A stretch of DNA of 64,000 nt from Streptomyces sp. NBC_00273 (GCF_036178145.1 NZ_CP108067.1:1302001-1366000); one strand, 5' to 3'. Shown: positions 8,466-17,723, numbered from the stretch's first letter. Numbers and translations are program-made. Notes: generated by a model not told the origin, from the letters alone.

Positions 8466-10592
8466 ATGCGCTGGTTGCGCCGTCGAGGCCGTCACCTCGC
8501 CGTCCTCGCCACAGCCCTCCTCACCCTCCCGCTGCCGACCGCTGCCTCTCAAGCGGCGACCACTTCCCCCACGCCCCACCCCGCCCCCTACGCCCTCGTT
8601 CCACGACCGGTCTCGCAGCAGGCGGTGCAGGGCCAGGGGTTCACCCTCACCCACCGGACCCCGATCGCGGTCCTGTCGAAGAGCCCCGCGGCGTTGGGCG
8701 TCGGCACCTACGTGTCGAAGATGCTCGCCCCCGCGACCGGCTACACCCTGCCGGTCGTCAGGGACACACAGGCACGGAAGAACGCCGTCGTCCTGGACCC
8801 CAACGGCCCCAAGAGCCTTGGGGCCGAGGGATACACCCTGTCGTCCGGAAAGCATGGTGTCGTCGTGAGGGCGCACGGGGCGGAGGGCCTGTTCCGAGGA
8901 GTCCAGACGCTGCGCCAGCTGCTCCCGGCCGAGGTGGAGTCCCACAACAGACAGCCCCGCCCGTGGACCGTCTCGCCCGTACAGATAACCGACTCCCCCC
9001 GGTACGGGTACCGGGGCGTGATGCTGGACGTCGCCCGCCGCTTCTACCCGGTGGAACAGGTCAAGCGCTACATCGACCAGGCCGCCGCCTACAAGATCAA
9101 CACTCTTCACCTGCACCTGACCGACGACCAGGGCTGGCGCATCGCCATCGACGCCATACCGAACCTGACCAAGGTGGGTGCCAGCACCCAGAGCGGCTTC
9201 ACCGGCGGCACCAACTGGTACTACTCGGCGGCGGACTACAAAGAGATCGTCGCCCACGCCACGTCCCGCTTCATGACCGTGGTGCCCGAGATCGACGGCC
9301 CCGGACACACCCAGGCCGCCCTGGCATCGGTGCCCGAACTCAACTGTGACGACAAGGCGAAACCCCCCTACTCCGGCTTCGACGTCGGCATCAGCCTCTA
9401 CTGCCTGGAGGACAAGGAGCACACGGCCACCACGAGCAGGTTCCTGCGGACCGTCATCAAGGCGGTGGCCAGGCTCACCCCCGGTCCCTACATCCATCTC
9501 GGAGGCGACGAGACCCCCCAGGCCACCCAGGAGCAGTACGGCGCCTACGTCAAGGCTGCCACCGAGGCGACCACCGGGCGGGGCAAGACCGTGATGGGCT
9601 GGCACCAGCTCGGTCAGGCCGAGGTCCCCTCCGGCAGCATCATGCAGTTCTGGGGCGAGGCCGCTGACCGGGAGAGCATCGGCACCCCGCGGGAGACCGA
9701 GAGCATCCGCTTCGTGCGCAACGGCGTCGCCCAGGGCGCCAAGTTCGTCATGTCCCCCTCCGACCATGCCTACCTGGACATGAAGTACGACGTCTCCACC
9801 CCCTACGGTGTGAGCTGGTCCGGATACGTGCCGGTGCAGAAGTCCTACGAGTGGGACCCGGCGACGAGCACCGCCAAGCCCGACGGCACCGGCTCCATCG
9901 TCCCGGCCCGGCAGATCGCCGGCGTCGAGGCCGCCCTGTGGGCCGACCGCGCCTACGAGGGAAGCGACGCCCTGCCGACCCCGAGCACTCGCTGGCCCGA
10001 GCCCCACGCATACGCCGACTACATGAGCTACCCCCGCCTCCCCGCCCTCGCCGAGGTCGGATGGACACCCCAGTCGGCCCGTGACTGGAAGGACTTTCGC
10101 CAGCGCCTGGCCCAGCACGGAACGCGCTGGTCCGCGGCAGGGATCGGCTACCACGCCGCGCCCGGCATCCCCTGGCCCGGCACCGTGAAGGTCGTGGAGG
10201 GCGCGCACAGCGTCGAAACCGGCGGCAAGGCACTGGACAACCCGGGCGGCTCCACGTCCGACGGCACCGGACTGGTCCTGTGGGCGCCGAACCGCGGCAG
10301 CAGCCAGACCTGGACGTTCACCCGGCAGTCCGACGGCTCCTACACCATGACCAACAAGACGTCCGGGAAGTGCGCGGAAGTGACCGGTGGCCCCGGCGCC
10401 GTCGTCGTACAACGAACTTGCGGCAACCAGGCCGACCAACGCTGGAAAGTCATCCCGCTCGACGACGGAGAACACACCATCACCTCCGCCAGCAGCGGTC
10501 TCCTGCTCACCGCCGCCGCGGCTTCCAACGGTGCCACGGTGACCCAGCAGGAGAGCAGCGGCTCCGCGCTGCAACGCTGGACGATCGACTGA
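8466..10592 (+). CDS. secreted beta-N-acetylhexosaminidase (GH20) with C-terminal ricin-type lectin domain
   Basis: A 708-residue exported GH20 enzyme that removes terminal GlcNAc or GalNAc from oligosaccharides. MRWLRRRGRHLAVLATALL begins a Sec signal peptide ending near SQAATT. A GH20b domain follows (about 45-180), then the catalytic barrel starting at RYGYRGVMLDVARRF. The catalytic Asp-Glu pair is D348-E349 in HLGGDE. The last 130 residues (GKALDNPGGSTSDGTGLVLW, QTWTF, RCWxx-like QRWKVI and LQRWTID) form a QxW beta-trefoil carbohydrate-binding domain. Start 8466 follows GAAGGAG. Its product would feed the importer and the ROK kinases upstream. Confidence 0.94.
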   Translation: MRWLRRRGRHLAVLATALLTLPLPTAASQAATTSPTPHPAPYALVPRPVSQQAVQGQGFTLTHRTPIAVLSKSPAALGVGTYVSKMLAPATGYTLPVVRDTQARKNAVVLDPNGPKSLGAEGYTLSSGKHGVVVRAHGAEGLFRGVQTLRQLLPAEVESHNRQPRPWTVSPVQITDSPRYGYRGVMLDVARRFYPVEQVKRYIDQAAAYKINTLHLHLTDDQGWRIAIDAIPNLTKVGASTQSGFTGGTNWYYSAADYKEIVAHATSRFMTVVPEIDGPGHTQAALASVPELNCDDKAKPPYSGFDVGISLYCLEDKEHTATTSRFLRTVIKAVARLTPGPYIHLGGDETPQATQEQYGAYVKAATEATTGRGKTVMGWHQLGQAEVPSGSIMQFWGEAADRESIGTPRETESIRFVRNGVAQGAKFVMSPSDHAYLDMKYDVSTPYGVSWSGYVPVQKSYEWDPATSTAKPDGTGSIVPARQIAGVEAALWADRAYEGSDALPTPSTRWPEPHAYADYMSYPRLPALAEVGWTPQSARDWKDFRQRLAQHGTRWSAAGIGYHAAPGIPWPGTVKVVEGAHSVETGGKALDNPGGSTSDGTGLVLWAPNRGSSQTWTFTRQSDGSYTMTNKTSGKCAEVTGGPGAVVVQRTCGNQADQRWKVIPLDDGEHTITSASSGLLLTAAAASNGATVTQQESSGSALQRWTID

Positions 10593-10620
10593 CCGTCCCC
10601 CACCGCCCGCTACCCCCTCC

Positions 10621-10660
10621 CCCGCTCCGGACGCGCCTCGAGCAGGCCGTCCGGAGCGGG
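10621..10660 (+). terminator. terminator of hexosaminidase gene
   Basis: Perfect 13-bp arms CCCGCTCCGGACG / CGTCCGGAGCGGG with a 14-nt loop, 28 nt after the stop codon. Confidence 0.7.
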
Positions 10661-10770
10661 GCCACGCCTCGTCCGGAGCGCGCCGCGGGCCAGGGGCGTC
10701 CGGACGGCACTGTCCGGCCGAATGCCACAGGCAGGCGGCGTGCGGGGTGTCCGGCAGTCACCACGGCGCG

Positions 10771-10802
10771 GCGGGGACGGCCGCTTGAGCGGCCGTCCCC
10801 GC
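10771..10802. terminator. bidirectional terminator between convergent genes
   Basis: 15-bp perfect arms GCGGGGACGGCCGCT / AGCGGCCGTCCCCGC with a TG loop, 44 nt past the protease stop. It serves the minus-strand protease and backs up the hexosaminidase terminator. Confidence 0.7.
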
Positions 10803-10846
10803 CTGTTCATCCGGTTCCGCGGGGGCCGTAGGCCCCTCTCCCACAC

Positions 10847-12436
10847 TCAGAAGAGGAGGGCCCAGGAGTCGATCTTCCCGGTGTCGCCCGTCGCAAGGTC
10901 CGCGACCTGGAGCTTCCACACGCCGTCGGCCACCACTGCGGAGGCGTCCACCAGGTAGGTCTGGACGATGTCGTCATCGCTGCCGCCGGTGTGGTTGCGC
11001 AGGTTGTAGACGGTGCCGTCCGGGGCGACGAGGTCGACCCGCAGGTCCCCGACCCAGGTGTGCCGGATCTCGACCGATACGCGCAGGGCGGCCGGCGCGC
11101 TGCCGGTGATCCCGCTGGCAGTGATCGGCGACTCGACGGTGGAGTGGTCGGCGATCACGTAGTCGTCCGAGTTCTCGAAGCGGGTGCCCGGCTGTGGCGG
11201 CGTGGCGCCGTCACCGACGTACAGGAACCGGTTCGGGGAGCCGGGTCCGGGGGCGGTCACGACGTCCCGGGTGGCGACGGCGGCGAGGCCCTCGGCGACT
11301 TCTGCGGGACTGCTGTGCGGGTGCTGCGAAAGGTGGAGGGCGGCGGCACCCGCGACGTGCGGGGCGGCCATCGAGGTACCGGAAATCGTGTTGGCGGCGT
11401 GGTCATCGGTGTTCCATGCCGAGACGATGGAGGCGCCCGGCGCGAAGAGGTCCAGACTGCTGCCGTAGTTGGAGAAGGAGGTCTTGGCGTCGCTGCTGTT
11501 GGTGGCGCCCACGGTGAGGGCTTCGGCGACGCGCGCCGGGGACCTGGTACTCGCGTCCGTGTACTCGTTGCCCGCCGCGACGGCGTAGGTGACGCCGGAG
11601 GCCACGGAGTTGCGCACTGCGGTGTCGAGCGCGGAGTTGGCACGGCCGCCGAGTGACATGTTGGCCACGGCCGGTTTGACGGCGTTGGCTGTCACCCACT
11701 CGATGCCGGCGACAACCTGCGCGACCGTACCGGATCCGGAGTCATCGAGGACGCGGACGCCGACGATCTTCGCCTTCTTGGCCACACCGTACAGGGAGCC
11801 CGCGACGGTGCCCGCGACGTGAGTGCCGTGGCCATTGCCGTCCTGGGCGGTGTTGTCGTTGTCGATGGCGTCGAAGCCGTCGAAGCCGCGGCCCCCGAAG
11901 TCGCTGTGAGTGATCCGCACACCGGTGTCGATGATGTAGGCGGTCACGCCCTCACCGGCCTGATCCACGGGGCTGTAAACTTGGTTGAGCGGCAGTACCC
12001 GCTGATCAATGCGGTCCAGACCCCACGACGGGGGGTTGGGCTGGGTGGTGGCGGCACCGTCGAGTGTGACGAGACTGTTCTGCACCACGGACTTCACCGC
12101 CGGGTCGGCCGCGAGCCTCCTGGCCTGCGCCGCCGTGAGCTCGGCGGAGTAGCCGTTGAGGGCGGCGGAGTAGGTCCGGTCGATCTTCGCGCCGTACCGC
12201 TTGACCACAGCCCTGCCCCCGGCATCCGTGGAACGGGCTGCAGAGTCCTTCAGGATGACGATGTAACTGCCGGGAACGGTCCCGGCCGCTCCCGCGTTCT
12301 CGACAACACCCTGCGCCTGAGCGCTGCTTCCGGCTGCCGACGCGGGCAGGGTGGAGGCCGCGGCGAGCGCAGCGGCCAGGATCGCGGTCCCGGCGATGCC
12401 GGCTAAGTGCCGGCGGGTATGACGCATCACAAACAT
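10847..12436 (-). CDS. secreted subtilisin-like serine protease (S8, proteinase K type) with P domain
   Basis: A 529-residue extracellular protease preproenzyme. The signal peptide (residues 1-35) ends at ASAA. An I9 propeptide follows (PGSYIVILKDS to DPAVKSVVQNS, about 55-125). The S8 catalytic domain has the triad D170 (IIDTGV), H203 (GHGTHVAG) and S355 (GTSMAAPHVAG). A linker leads to a C-terminal P/proprotein-convertase domain (about 415-529, with VEIRHTWVGDLRVDLVAPDG). GGAGGAGGAACC sits 7 nt before the first ATG at 12436. It is convergent with the hexosaminidase, with which it may share a scavenging role. Confidence 0.93.
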   Translation of the reverse strand: MFVMRHTRRHLAGIAGTAILAAALAAASTLPASAAGSSAQAQGVVENAGAAGTVPGSYIVILKDSAARSTDAGGRAVVKRYGAKIDRTYSAALNGYSAELTAAQARRLAADPAVKSVVQNSLVTLDGAATTQPNPPSWGLDRIDQRVLPLNQVYSPVDQAGEGVTAYIIDTGVRITHSDFGGRGFDGFDAIDNDNTAQDGNGHGTHVAGTVAGSLYGVAKKAKIVGVRVLDDSGSGTVAQVVAGIEWVTANAVKPAVANMSLGGRANSALDTAVRNSVASGVTYAVAAGNEYTDASTRSPARVAEALTVGATNSSDAKTSFSNYGSSLDLFAPGASIVSAWNTDDHAANTISGTSMAAPHVAGAAALHLSQHPHSSPAEVAEGLAAVATRDVVTAPGPGSPNRFLYVGDGATPPQPGTRFENSDDYVIADHSTVESPITASGITGSAPAALRVSVEIRHTWVGDLRVDLVAPDGTVYNLRNHTGGSDDDIVQTYLVDASAVVADGVWKLQVADLATGDTGKIDSWALLF

Positions 12437-12601
12437 CGAAGGTTCCTCCTCCTAGGTGGTGCGGAGCGGGGGTAGCCCGGCGGTCCTGCGGCACGCATGG
12501 CATGGCCATGCCAATTGCCACGATTCGACACACCTGATACCGCATCAAGCGTCGCATGTTTACGCGAACATACGATTTCTCGGGAGTAAAATCCATCTCA
12601 C
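12437..12601. other. protease upstream region
   Basis: Contains the protease leader. AT-richer sequence at 12520-12600, compared with flanking DNA, is the likely promoter region. No further feature was recognised. Confidence 0.3.
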
Positions 12602-12772
12602 CGGCGCCCCATGGCCGATGCCGGGCTGGTACCAGCGGGCGGCCGTGTTGATCTCGCCGGTGACCGTGTCGGTCCAGCCGGACTGCGCCGAGAACCCGTA
12701 GTTGCGGGAGGAGGCGCCGACCGTGCCGGTCGCGGCTGACACCCATCCGGTGCCACCACCGCACGCATTCAC
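12602..12772 (-). pseudogene. RHS-repeat protein fragment
   Basis: A 55-codon open stretch encodes YGFSAQSGWTDTVTGEINTA followed by ARWYQPGIG, the terminal signature of RHS/YD-repeat proteins (canonical form ARWYdPgtGrF). The GFSSRDTW-type continuation is lost, and no upstream RHS core is present. It is a stranded remnant, possibly of an RHS polymorphic toxin. The recognition is by motif memory only. Confidence 0.6.
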
Positions 12773-12979
12773 ACTGCGGGTGCCTCATTTGGATCCGGTA
12801 CTCCGAGGTAGTGGCGCAGACCGCGGTGACACGCCCCTGCTTGCGAAAGCTCGAACGGATGGACGTGAACGTACCGGCCCCGTGACCTTCTGTTGCCGGA
12901 CCCTTCATTCCCTGCGCCAGGCGGCTGACCGGCCGCCAGGACACACCGCAGCGAGCGGCGCCGATGTGCGCAGGAGGGA

Positions 12980-13372
12980 GTGCACGTCATGATCCTCCCG
13001 AAGGTCCGCGACCCTCGCTTCGTGACGATCCGCCGTGGTGGGACTCTCACTGATGCGGATCATCGCCTCCTCCCTCTATGGGCCGCCGCCTGTGCAGAGC
13101 ACGTCCTTGGCCTCTTCGAGGCGGCCCAGCCTGGGGACCCGCGACCGCGTCAGGCGATCAAGCAGCCCGGGCCTGGGTGCGTGGCGAGGTCAAGATGATG
13201 CAGGCTCGCGCGGCGGGCGGCCATGCGATGGGGGCAGCCAGAGACCTGCGTGGGGCAGCACGGCCTGCCGCGTACGCCGCCGGCCAGGCCGGGGCCGTCG
13301 CCCACGTCGCCGCGCACGAGCTCGGCGCGGCCGCCTACGCGATCAAGGCCGCACGTGCAGCGGCACCGGAAG
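12980..13372 (+). pseudogene. Imm5-like putative immunity protein, frameshifted and truncated
   Basis: In one frame: ILPKVRDPRFVTIRRGGTLT, LWAAACAEHVLGLFEAAQPG, DPRPRQAI. The reading then shifts to ARAWVRGEVKMMQARAAGGH, AMGAARDLRGAARPAAYAAG and AAAYAIKAARAA. This matches the alanine-rich helical Imm5-like family common in Streptomyces. Restoring one G after the CAG at 13163-13165 (CAG-GCC in place of CAG-CC) joins the two frames, so a single-base deletion is the cause. The usual C-terminal third is missing after AAPEG. An AGGAGGGAG lies upstream of ATG 12989. It sits next to the RHS relic, but a toxin-immunity pairing is unproven. Confidence 0.7.
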
Positions 13373-13455
13373 GTCACCGGGAACCACCGTCCAGTTGTGT
13401 GGGAACGCGGGAAACACGGAGCCGTTTGAGGTCGGGGATGTGGTTGTGGAGGGTG

Positions 13456-13760
13456 CAGGTCCAGATCCGATACATGCCGCACGACGACCGCAGCATCGAG
13501 TTCTACGACGGCGAGACGCACCTGTGCGCCGCCTACCCGACCGGCCAACTCACCGCGGCCCAGACCGACGCCTTCCGCGAGCGCGCCCGCGCGGAGGCGA
13601 CACGTCTCGGCCGGGAGCGGCGCCGCGCCTCCCGCCAGGCCCGCCGCACTCTCGCGCCGATGACCGGCAACGGCACCCCGCCCGCCGAGCCCCGCCCGGT
13701 GCCCGAAGGCGACGGCCGGACCCGTACGCAGCGCGAGCGCGACCGGCGCTCGCCGCCAGG
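13456..13760 (+). pseudogene. Mu/TnsB-type transposase, C-terminal fragment
   Basis: The frame encodes VQIRYMPHDDRSIEFYDG, ETHLCAAYPTGQLTAAQTDA and FRERARAEATRLGRERRRAS, which resembles the Mu-transposase C-terminal domain of TnsB-like integrases found in Streptomyces two-gene transposition modules. The catalytic DDE core is absent, and the frame starts abruptly after the Imm5-like relic. It is followed by an AAA ATPase relic on the same strand, the usual gene order of such modules. Confidence 0.55.
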
Positions 13761-13798
13761 GCCAGCACGAGCCTGTTCGGACCTATCGGCCCCACCGC

Positions 13799-13990
13799 CG
13801 ACCCGGAGCCAACGCCGCGACCGGCGTCGTCCACGGCCCGGCCAGCACCGGCAAGACCTTCGCCGTCGAGGCCGCCCTCGAAGCCCCCGCCTGGGCCCGC
13901 CCCGAGCTCGGCGGCCCGTACGCCCTGCGTCGTGCGGCACCCCAGCACTTCACCCTGAGCCCGCGCAACGACGTCCTCACCAGCAGATGG
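13799..13990 (+). pseudogene. TnsC/TniB-like AAA ATPase fragment
   Basis: Frame from 13808 reads ANAATGVVHGPASTGKTFAV then EAALEAPAWARPELGG. GPASTGKT is an intact Walker A motif in the context typical of the ATP-binding partner of Mu-like transposases. No Walker B follows, and the frame decays after about 60 codons. Together with the preceding fragment it marks a dead transposon. Confidence 0.55.
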
Positions 13991-14214
13991 ATTGGCTCCA
14001 TCCCGCCGACCACGATCGGTCCTGGCGCACCCCCACCGGTCCTTGGATCGCGACGTCCTCACCGACCTCGCCGCCGTGGTGCTTTTCCACGCGCACCACG
14101 TCGGAAGCGTCTCCCCGCACGACCGGGACGCACCGGAGTGGGCCACCCCCATCGCGGGGCGATCTCGTCCTCCCGCAGCTCCCAGCCGTCGGCCTCGCAC
14201 GGCGCCCGCCTGGT

Positions 14215-14253
14215 GCGAGGGGCGCCGTACGGATCCCGTACGGCGCCCCTCGC
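14215..14253. terminator. perfect 18-bp stem-loop
   Basis: Arms GCGAGGGGCGCCGTACGG (14215-14232) and its exact complement (14236-14253), loop ATC. It is the strongest hairpin in this part of the window, placed between transposon debris and the minus-strand SulP unit. It is probably a bidirectional terminator or the conserved end of a lost element. Confidence 0.6.
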
Positions 14254-14496
14254 GAGACATCCAGGTCGGGCGCAGGACCTACCGTTGTGCATGAGGTGCA
14301 GGAGGGTTGGAACGTGGAGGTGCCGCTGAAGTGCCCCTGGCCCGGGCCGTACAGGATCAGCTGGTGGCAGAGGTGTCATCAGCGTTGCCGACACCCTGAG
14401 TGTGCCGGCAGTAGCCAGTCGAGTGGGATGCATCGCCGCGGCGAGCCGGAGGCCGTCCGCGCCCCCGCCCGTCTCACGTTTCTGCTCCACGCAGAC

Positions 14497-14832
14497 TCAG
14501 TACGGATGACGTAACGGGACAGGCTTCGCCAGTACCCCGGTGGCCGGATGGTGGGTTTGCTGGACGGTTGTCTTCGCCCTGGGTCCTACTGTGTGCGCGG
14601 GTGCGGTGAGCAACGCATGGAGGTTGCACAGCAGCATGAAAAGACCGTTGTTCTCCTCGACGTTGCTCTGCTGGCGAGGGATCATGCGGGGTCCGCGTGC
14701 CTCCCTCGTGGCTTCCGGACGGGGGGCGGGGGGACGGGCCGAGCGGTGGTTCGGGGCGCCGGGTTCGTCCCACTGGGTCTGGCAGCCCGCGCACGTCGTG
14801 TGCTTGGGGTGCAGGCGCACCGGGCGCTTCAT
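14497..14832 (-). CDS. small CxxC protein coupled to SulP gene (tentative)
   Basis: A 111-codon frame whose ATG overlaps the SulP stop (ATGA). It begins MKRPVRLHPKHTTCAGCQTQ and WDEPG, with a CAGC pair and nearby histidines that could bind zinc. The first half has GC-rich third positions like its neighbours; the second half does not, so the true end may be different or the gene decayed. The function is not recognised. Coupling to the transporter is the main support. Confidence 0.4.
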   Translation of the reverse strand: MKRPVRLHPKHTTCAGCQTQWDEPGAPNHRSARPPAPRPEATREARGPRMIPRQQSNVEENNGLFMLLCNLHALLTAPAHTVGPRAKTTVQQTHHPATGVLAKPVPLRHPY

Positions 14833-16802
14833 TGTTGGGTTCCTTCCCAGTAGGCACGTTCGGCGGCGCGCTCGTCCTCGGGGGTCCAGTGGCTGGCCTC
14901 CGGCGGATCGTAGGCGTGCCCGTAGTCGTAACTGCCGGGGTGTGGGGCACCGTAGGCCGCGTTGTACGAGGCCGCGTGCGGGGCGCCGTAGTTGGAGACC
15001 ACGTGGTCCAGAACCGCGTAGTTCGTGGCTGTCTGGATCGGGACGCCGTGCTGCCAACCCCCGGCGGCGGCGTGCGGCCATGGCTCTGCGACCGGGTGCT
15101 GCTGACCGGGGATCAGGCCGACAGCCGGTGTGGGGATCGGGCCGGGGAACTGCGCGGTCTGTCCCTGCGGGTGTTCCAGTCCTGCCGGGAAGTCCGCTTC
15201 GAGGGTGCTGTGGTCGGGTGCCGTCGTCTTCTCTGGCGGGGTGCCCGGCAGGAGGAGTTCCACGTGTTCGGCGCCAGCCTTGCGCTGTCGTTCGGCGAAT
15301 TCCTCCACCTGGCTGCGGCATGCGAGGTCGAGGTGGACCACGGCGGTGAGGTCCAGATGGATGCGCGGCATGCCCGCGACAGAGTCCAGGGCCTCGATCA
15401 GCTTGGGCAGGCGCAGGAATGTCGCGTTGCCGCTCATGGTCAGGCAGGCGGTGTTGTCGACCGAAGTGGTGCGGAAGGCGATCCTGGACATGCGCAGGGC
15501 GACCAGGACGATGGCGACGGCCAGACCTGCGAGCACGCCTTCGAGGAGGTTGGCGACCACGATGGCGACGGTCGTGATGATCATCACGATGCCCTCGCCG
15601 CGGTCGGTCTTCCACATCTTCGGGAAGGCGGTGGGGTCGAAGAGTTTCCAGCCCGCGTGGAGGAGGATGCCGGCAAGTACCGCCACCGGAATGAGGCCGA
15701 GCAGGCCGGGCAGCAGCAGCCCGAAGCCGAGCAGCCAGCCGCCGTGCAGCACGCGGGAGATCTTGGTCTTGGCGCCGGCCTGGACGTTGGCGGAGCTGCG
15801 GGCGATCACTGCGGTCATGGGCAGTGAGCCGAGGAGTCCGCACAGAACGTTGCCGATGCCCTGGGAGAACAGCTCCGCGTTGTACTTGGTGCGTGGCCCG
15901 TCGTGCATCCGGTCGACGGCGGCGGCGCTGAAGAGGCTTTCGGCGGAGGCGATGATGGCGAAGGTGATCACCATAGTGATCACTGCGGGGTCGGCAAGGC
16001 CGGCGAAATCGTCCGGTCCGGGGAAGTTCACCGCGTCCAGCAGACTGCCGAAGACCACCCGCTTGACCTCGATGCCGGGCAGGGCGGCGAGGACGGAGCC
16101 GAGCATGACGGCGATCAGGGGAGCGGGCACTTTGGACAGGGGGGCGGGCACTTTCTTCCACAGGAAGCAGATCGCCAGGGAGCCGATACCCAGAAACAGG
16201 GCGGCCAGCCGGTGTGGGTCGGCCAGGGTGGACTGGACCAGGTGCGGCAGGCCCCCGATGTTCTTGATGGCCGAGCCGAGCTGCTTGGCGTCCATGACGG
16301 CGTAACTCTGGCTCAGCATGAGCGGCAGCCCGATGCCGGCGAGCATGCCCTGGACCACGGCCAGGGAGATGGACTGGAACAGACTTCCCAGTCTGAGCGC
16401 TCCGAGCCCCATCTGGATCAGGCCGGAGGCCAGGATGACGGGGCCGAGCAGGGCCAGACCGTGCTCGGTGGTGAATTCCAGGCAGAGCCCGGCGAGGCCG
16501 GCGGCCGGCCCGGATACCTGCAGGCTGCTGCCGGGCAGGAAGCCGACGACCAGGCCGCCGATGATCCCGGAGATGATGCCGAGGGCGATGGGGACGCCGG
16601 AGGCGGCCGCCACTCCGATGCACAGCGGCAGCGCCACCAGAAAGACGACGAGGGAAGCGAGGATGTCCGTGCCGGCGGAGGCCGGGCGGGCCGACGGGCC
16701 GACGGCGCTATGGGCCGACCGGCCGGGTCCCCGGCGTGCGTGGCGTGCGCTGCCGGCGGAGCGTGTGTGTTCAAGGGGCACGGGTGTTCCTTTCGCGCGC
16801 AC
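14829..16802 (-). CDS. SulP-family anion (probably bicarbonate) transporter with STAS domain and unusual C-terminal tail
   Basis: A 657-residue membrane transporter. After a 45-residue basic N-terminus come 10-12 hydrophobic segments with SulP features (ASGVPIALGIISGIIGGLVV, GFLPGSSLQVSGPAAGLAGL, SAESLFSAAAVDRM). A cytoplasmic STAS domain (about 455-545, containing IHLDLTAVVHLDLACRSQVE) follows. The last 110 residues are a low-complexity tail rich in His, Tyr, Pro, Ala and Gly with repeated YGAPH units, not a normal SulP feature. It is adjacent to and downstream of a beta-carbonic anhydrase on the same strand, so bicarbonate is the likely substrate. Sulfate cannot be excluded from sequence. 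Confidence 0.88.
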   Translation of the reverse strand: MRAKGTPVPLEHTRSAGSARHARRGPGRSAHSAVGPSARPASAGTDILASLVVFLVALPLCIGVAAASGVPIALGIISGIIGGLVVGFLPGSSLQVSGPAAGLAGLCLEFTTEHGLALLGPVILASGLIQMGLGALRLGSLFQSISLAVVQGMLAGIGLPLMLSQSYAVMDAKQLGSAIKNIGGLPHLVQSTLADPHRLAALFLGIGSLAICFLWKKVPAPLSKVPAPLIAVMLGSVLAALPGIEVKRVVFGSLLDAVNFPGPDDFAGLADPAVITMVITFAIIASAESLFSAAAVDRMHDGPRTKYNAELFSQGIGNVLCGLLGSLPMTAVIARSSANVQAGAKTKISRVLHGGWLLGFGLLLPGLLGLIPVAVLAGILLHAGWKLFDPTAFPKMWKTDRGEGIVMIITTVAIVVANLLEGVLAGLAVAIVLVALRMSRIAFRTTSVDNTACLTMSGNATFLRLPKLIEALDSVAGMPRIHLDLTAVVHLDLACRSQVEEFAERQRKAGAEHVELLLPGTPPEKTTAPDHSTLEADFPAGLEHPQGQTAQFPGPIPTPAVGLIPGQQHPVAEPWPHAAAGGWQHGVPIQTATNYAVLDHVVSNYGAPHAASYNAAYGAPHPGSYDYGHAYDPPEASHWTPEDERAAERAYWEGTQQ

Positions 16803-16836
16803 CGGTCACCCGGTGCGCGTGCAGGGGGGCGTGGTC

Positions 16837-17439
16837 TCAGTGCTGGCCGAATACACCTCGTGTCTCGTCGAGCTCCCACAGATCCCCGGTGTCCACCCGG
16901 TAGAACCAGCCGTGCAGGCTCAGTCGGCCCGCGGCCGTGCCGCGCTCGATCTGCGGATAGCCACGCAGCGTCATCAATTGCGCGGTGACGTGGCGCTGTA
17001 CGGCGTCCGGCAGCGCCGGGTCCTTCGGCGGGATGTCGAGCAGCCCGGTCAGTGCCGGTCTGGCGAAGTCCACCCAGCCCGCCACGCTGGGCAGATGGGT
17101 CAGGTCCTCACCACGGGCCACGGCCCCTACCGCGCCGCAGTGCGAGTGTCCGCACACGATGATGTCGCGGACCTTCAGGACCTCCACCGCGTACTCGATG
17201 GTGGCGGCTTCGCCCGACCGGTAGCCCGGCCGGTAGGGCGGCACGATGTTGCCGGCGTTGCGCAGCTCGAAGAGTTCGCCCGGCGCGGCCGCGGTGATCA
17301 GTGTGGGCACGACCCGCGAGTCCGAGCAGGTGATGAACAGCGTTGCCGGGCCCTGCCCGAGCGCGAAGTCCCGGAAGAGTTCCTTCTCGCGGGCTATGCG
17401 GTGTCGAAAGGAGCGGGCCCGCTTCAGTAGGTCGTCCAT
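16837..17439 (-). CDS. beta-class carbonic anhydrase
   Basis: A 200-residue cytoplasmic zinc enzyme interconverting CO2 and bicarbonate. Zinc ligands are visible: C38 and D40 in ITCSDSRVV, H98 and C101 in CGHSHCGAVG, with R42 completing the Asp-Arg dyad. The start at 17439 follows AGGAG at good spacing; the 14-codon longer frame has no ribosome-binding site. It ends 34 nt before the SulP gene, and the two form a probable operon for inorganic-carbon uptake or pH balance. Confidence 0.92.
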   Translation of the reverse strand: MDDLLKRARSFRHRIAREKELFRDFALGQGPATLFITCSDSRVVPTLITAAAPGELFELRNAGNIVPPYRPGYRSGEAATIEYAVEVLKVRDIIVCGHSHCGAVGAVARGEDLTHLPSVAGWVDFARPALTGLLDIPPKDPALPDAVQRHVTAQLMTLRGYPQIERGTAAGRLSLHGWFYRVDTGDLWELDETRGVFGQH

Positions 17440-17723
17440 GCTCACGTCTCCTGGCTCTGAAACATCCTGGGTGGATGTCATGGGTGAGAGCCTGTGGCGA
17501 ATACATGAGCTAGTCGTGGGTTACCTGTGAGAGTGCTCTCACGGACGCGCCACAACGGTTCGGGGCGCGGGCCGGGAGGCGCCCACGTACCCAGCCGGAT
17601 GGCGGCGTACGCACGAAGATGGATGGGCTCGAGCCGGATGACACGCGAGGGTGCCCCAGGTGGGCTGCGGCACCGCCGCCTTGGCTTTGCAGATGAGCTT
17701 CTGTGCGTGGACAGAGGCGGTAG

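Noticed and set aside
8460..10574. 704-codon open frame on the minus strand
   Set aside because: It is antisense to the GH20 gene and has low-complexity Gly/Val/Arg composition typical of shadow frames in high-GC DNA.
12602..13372. Functional RHS toxin-immunity system
   Set aside because: Both parts are truncated or frameshifted and lie on opposite strands, so only relics are supported. The Imm5-like family is not proven to pair with RHS toxins.
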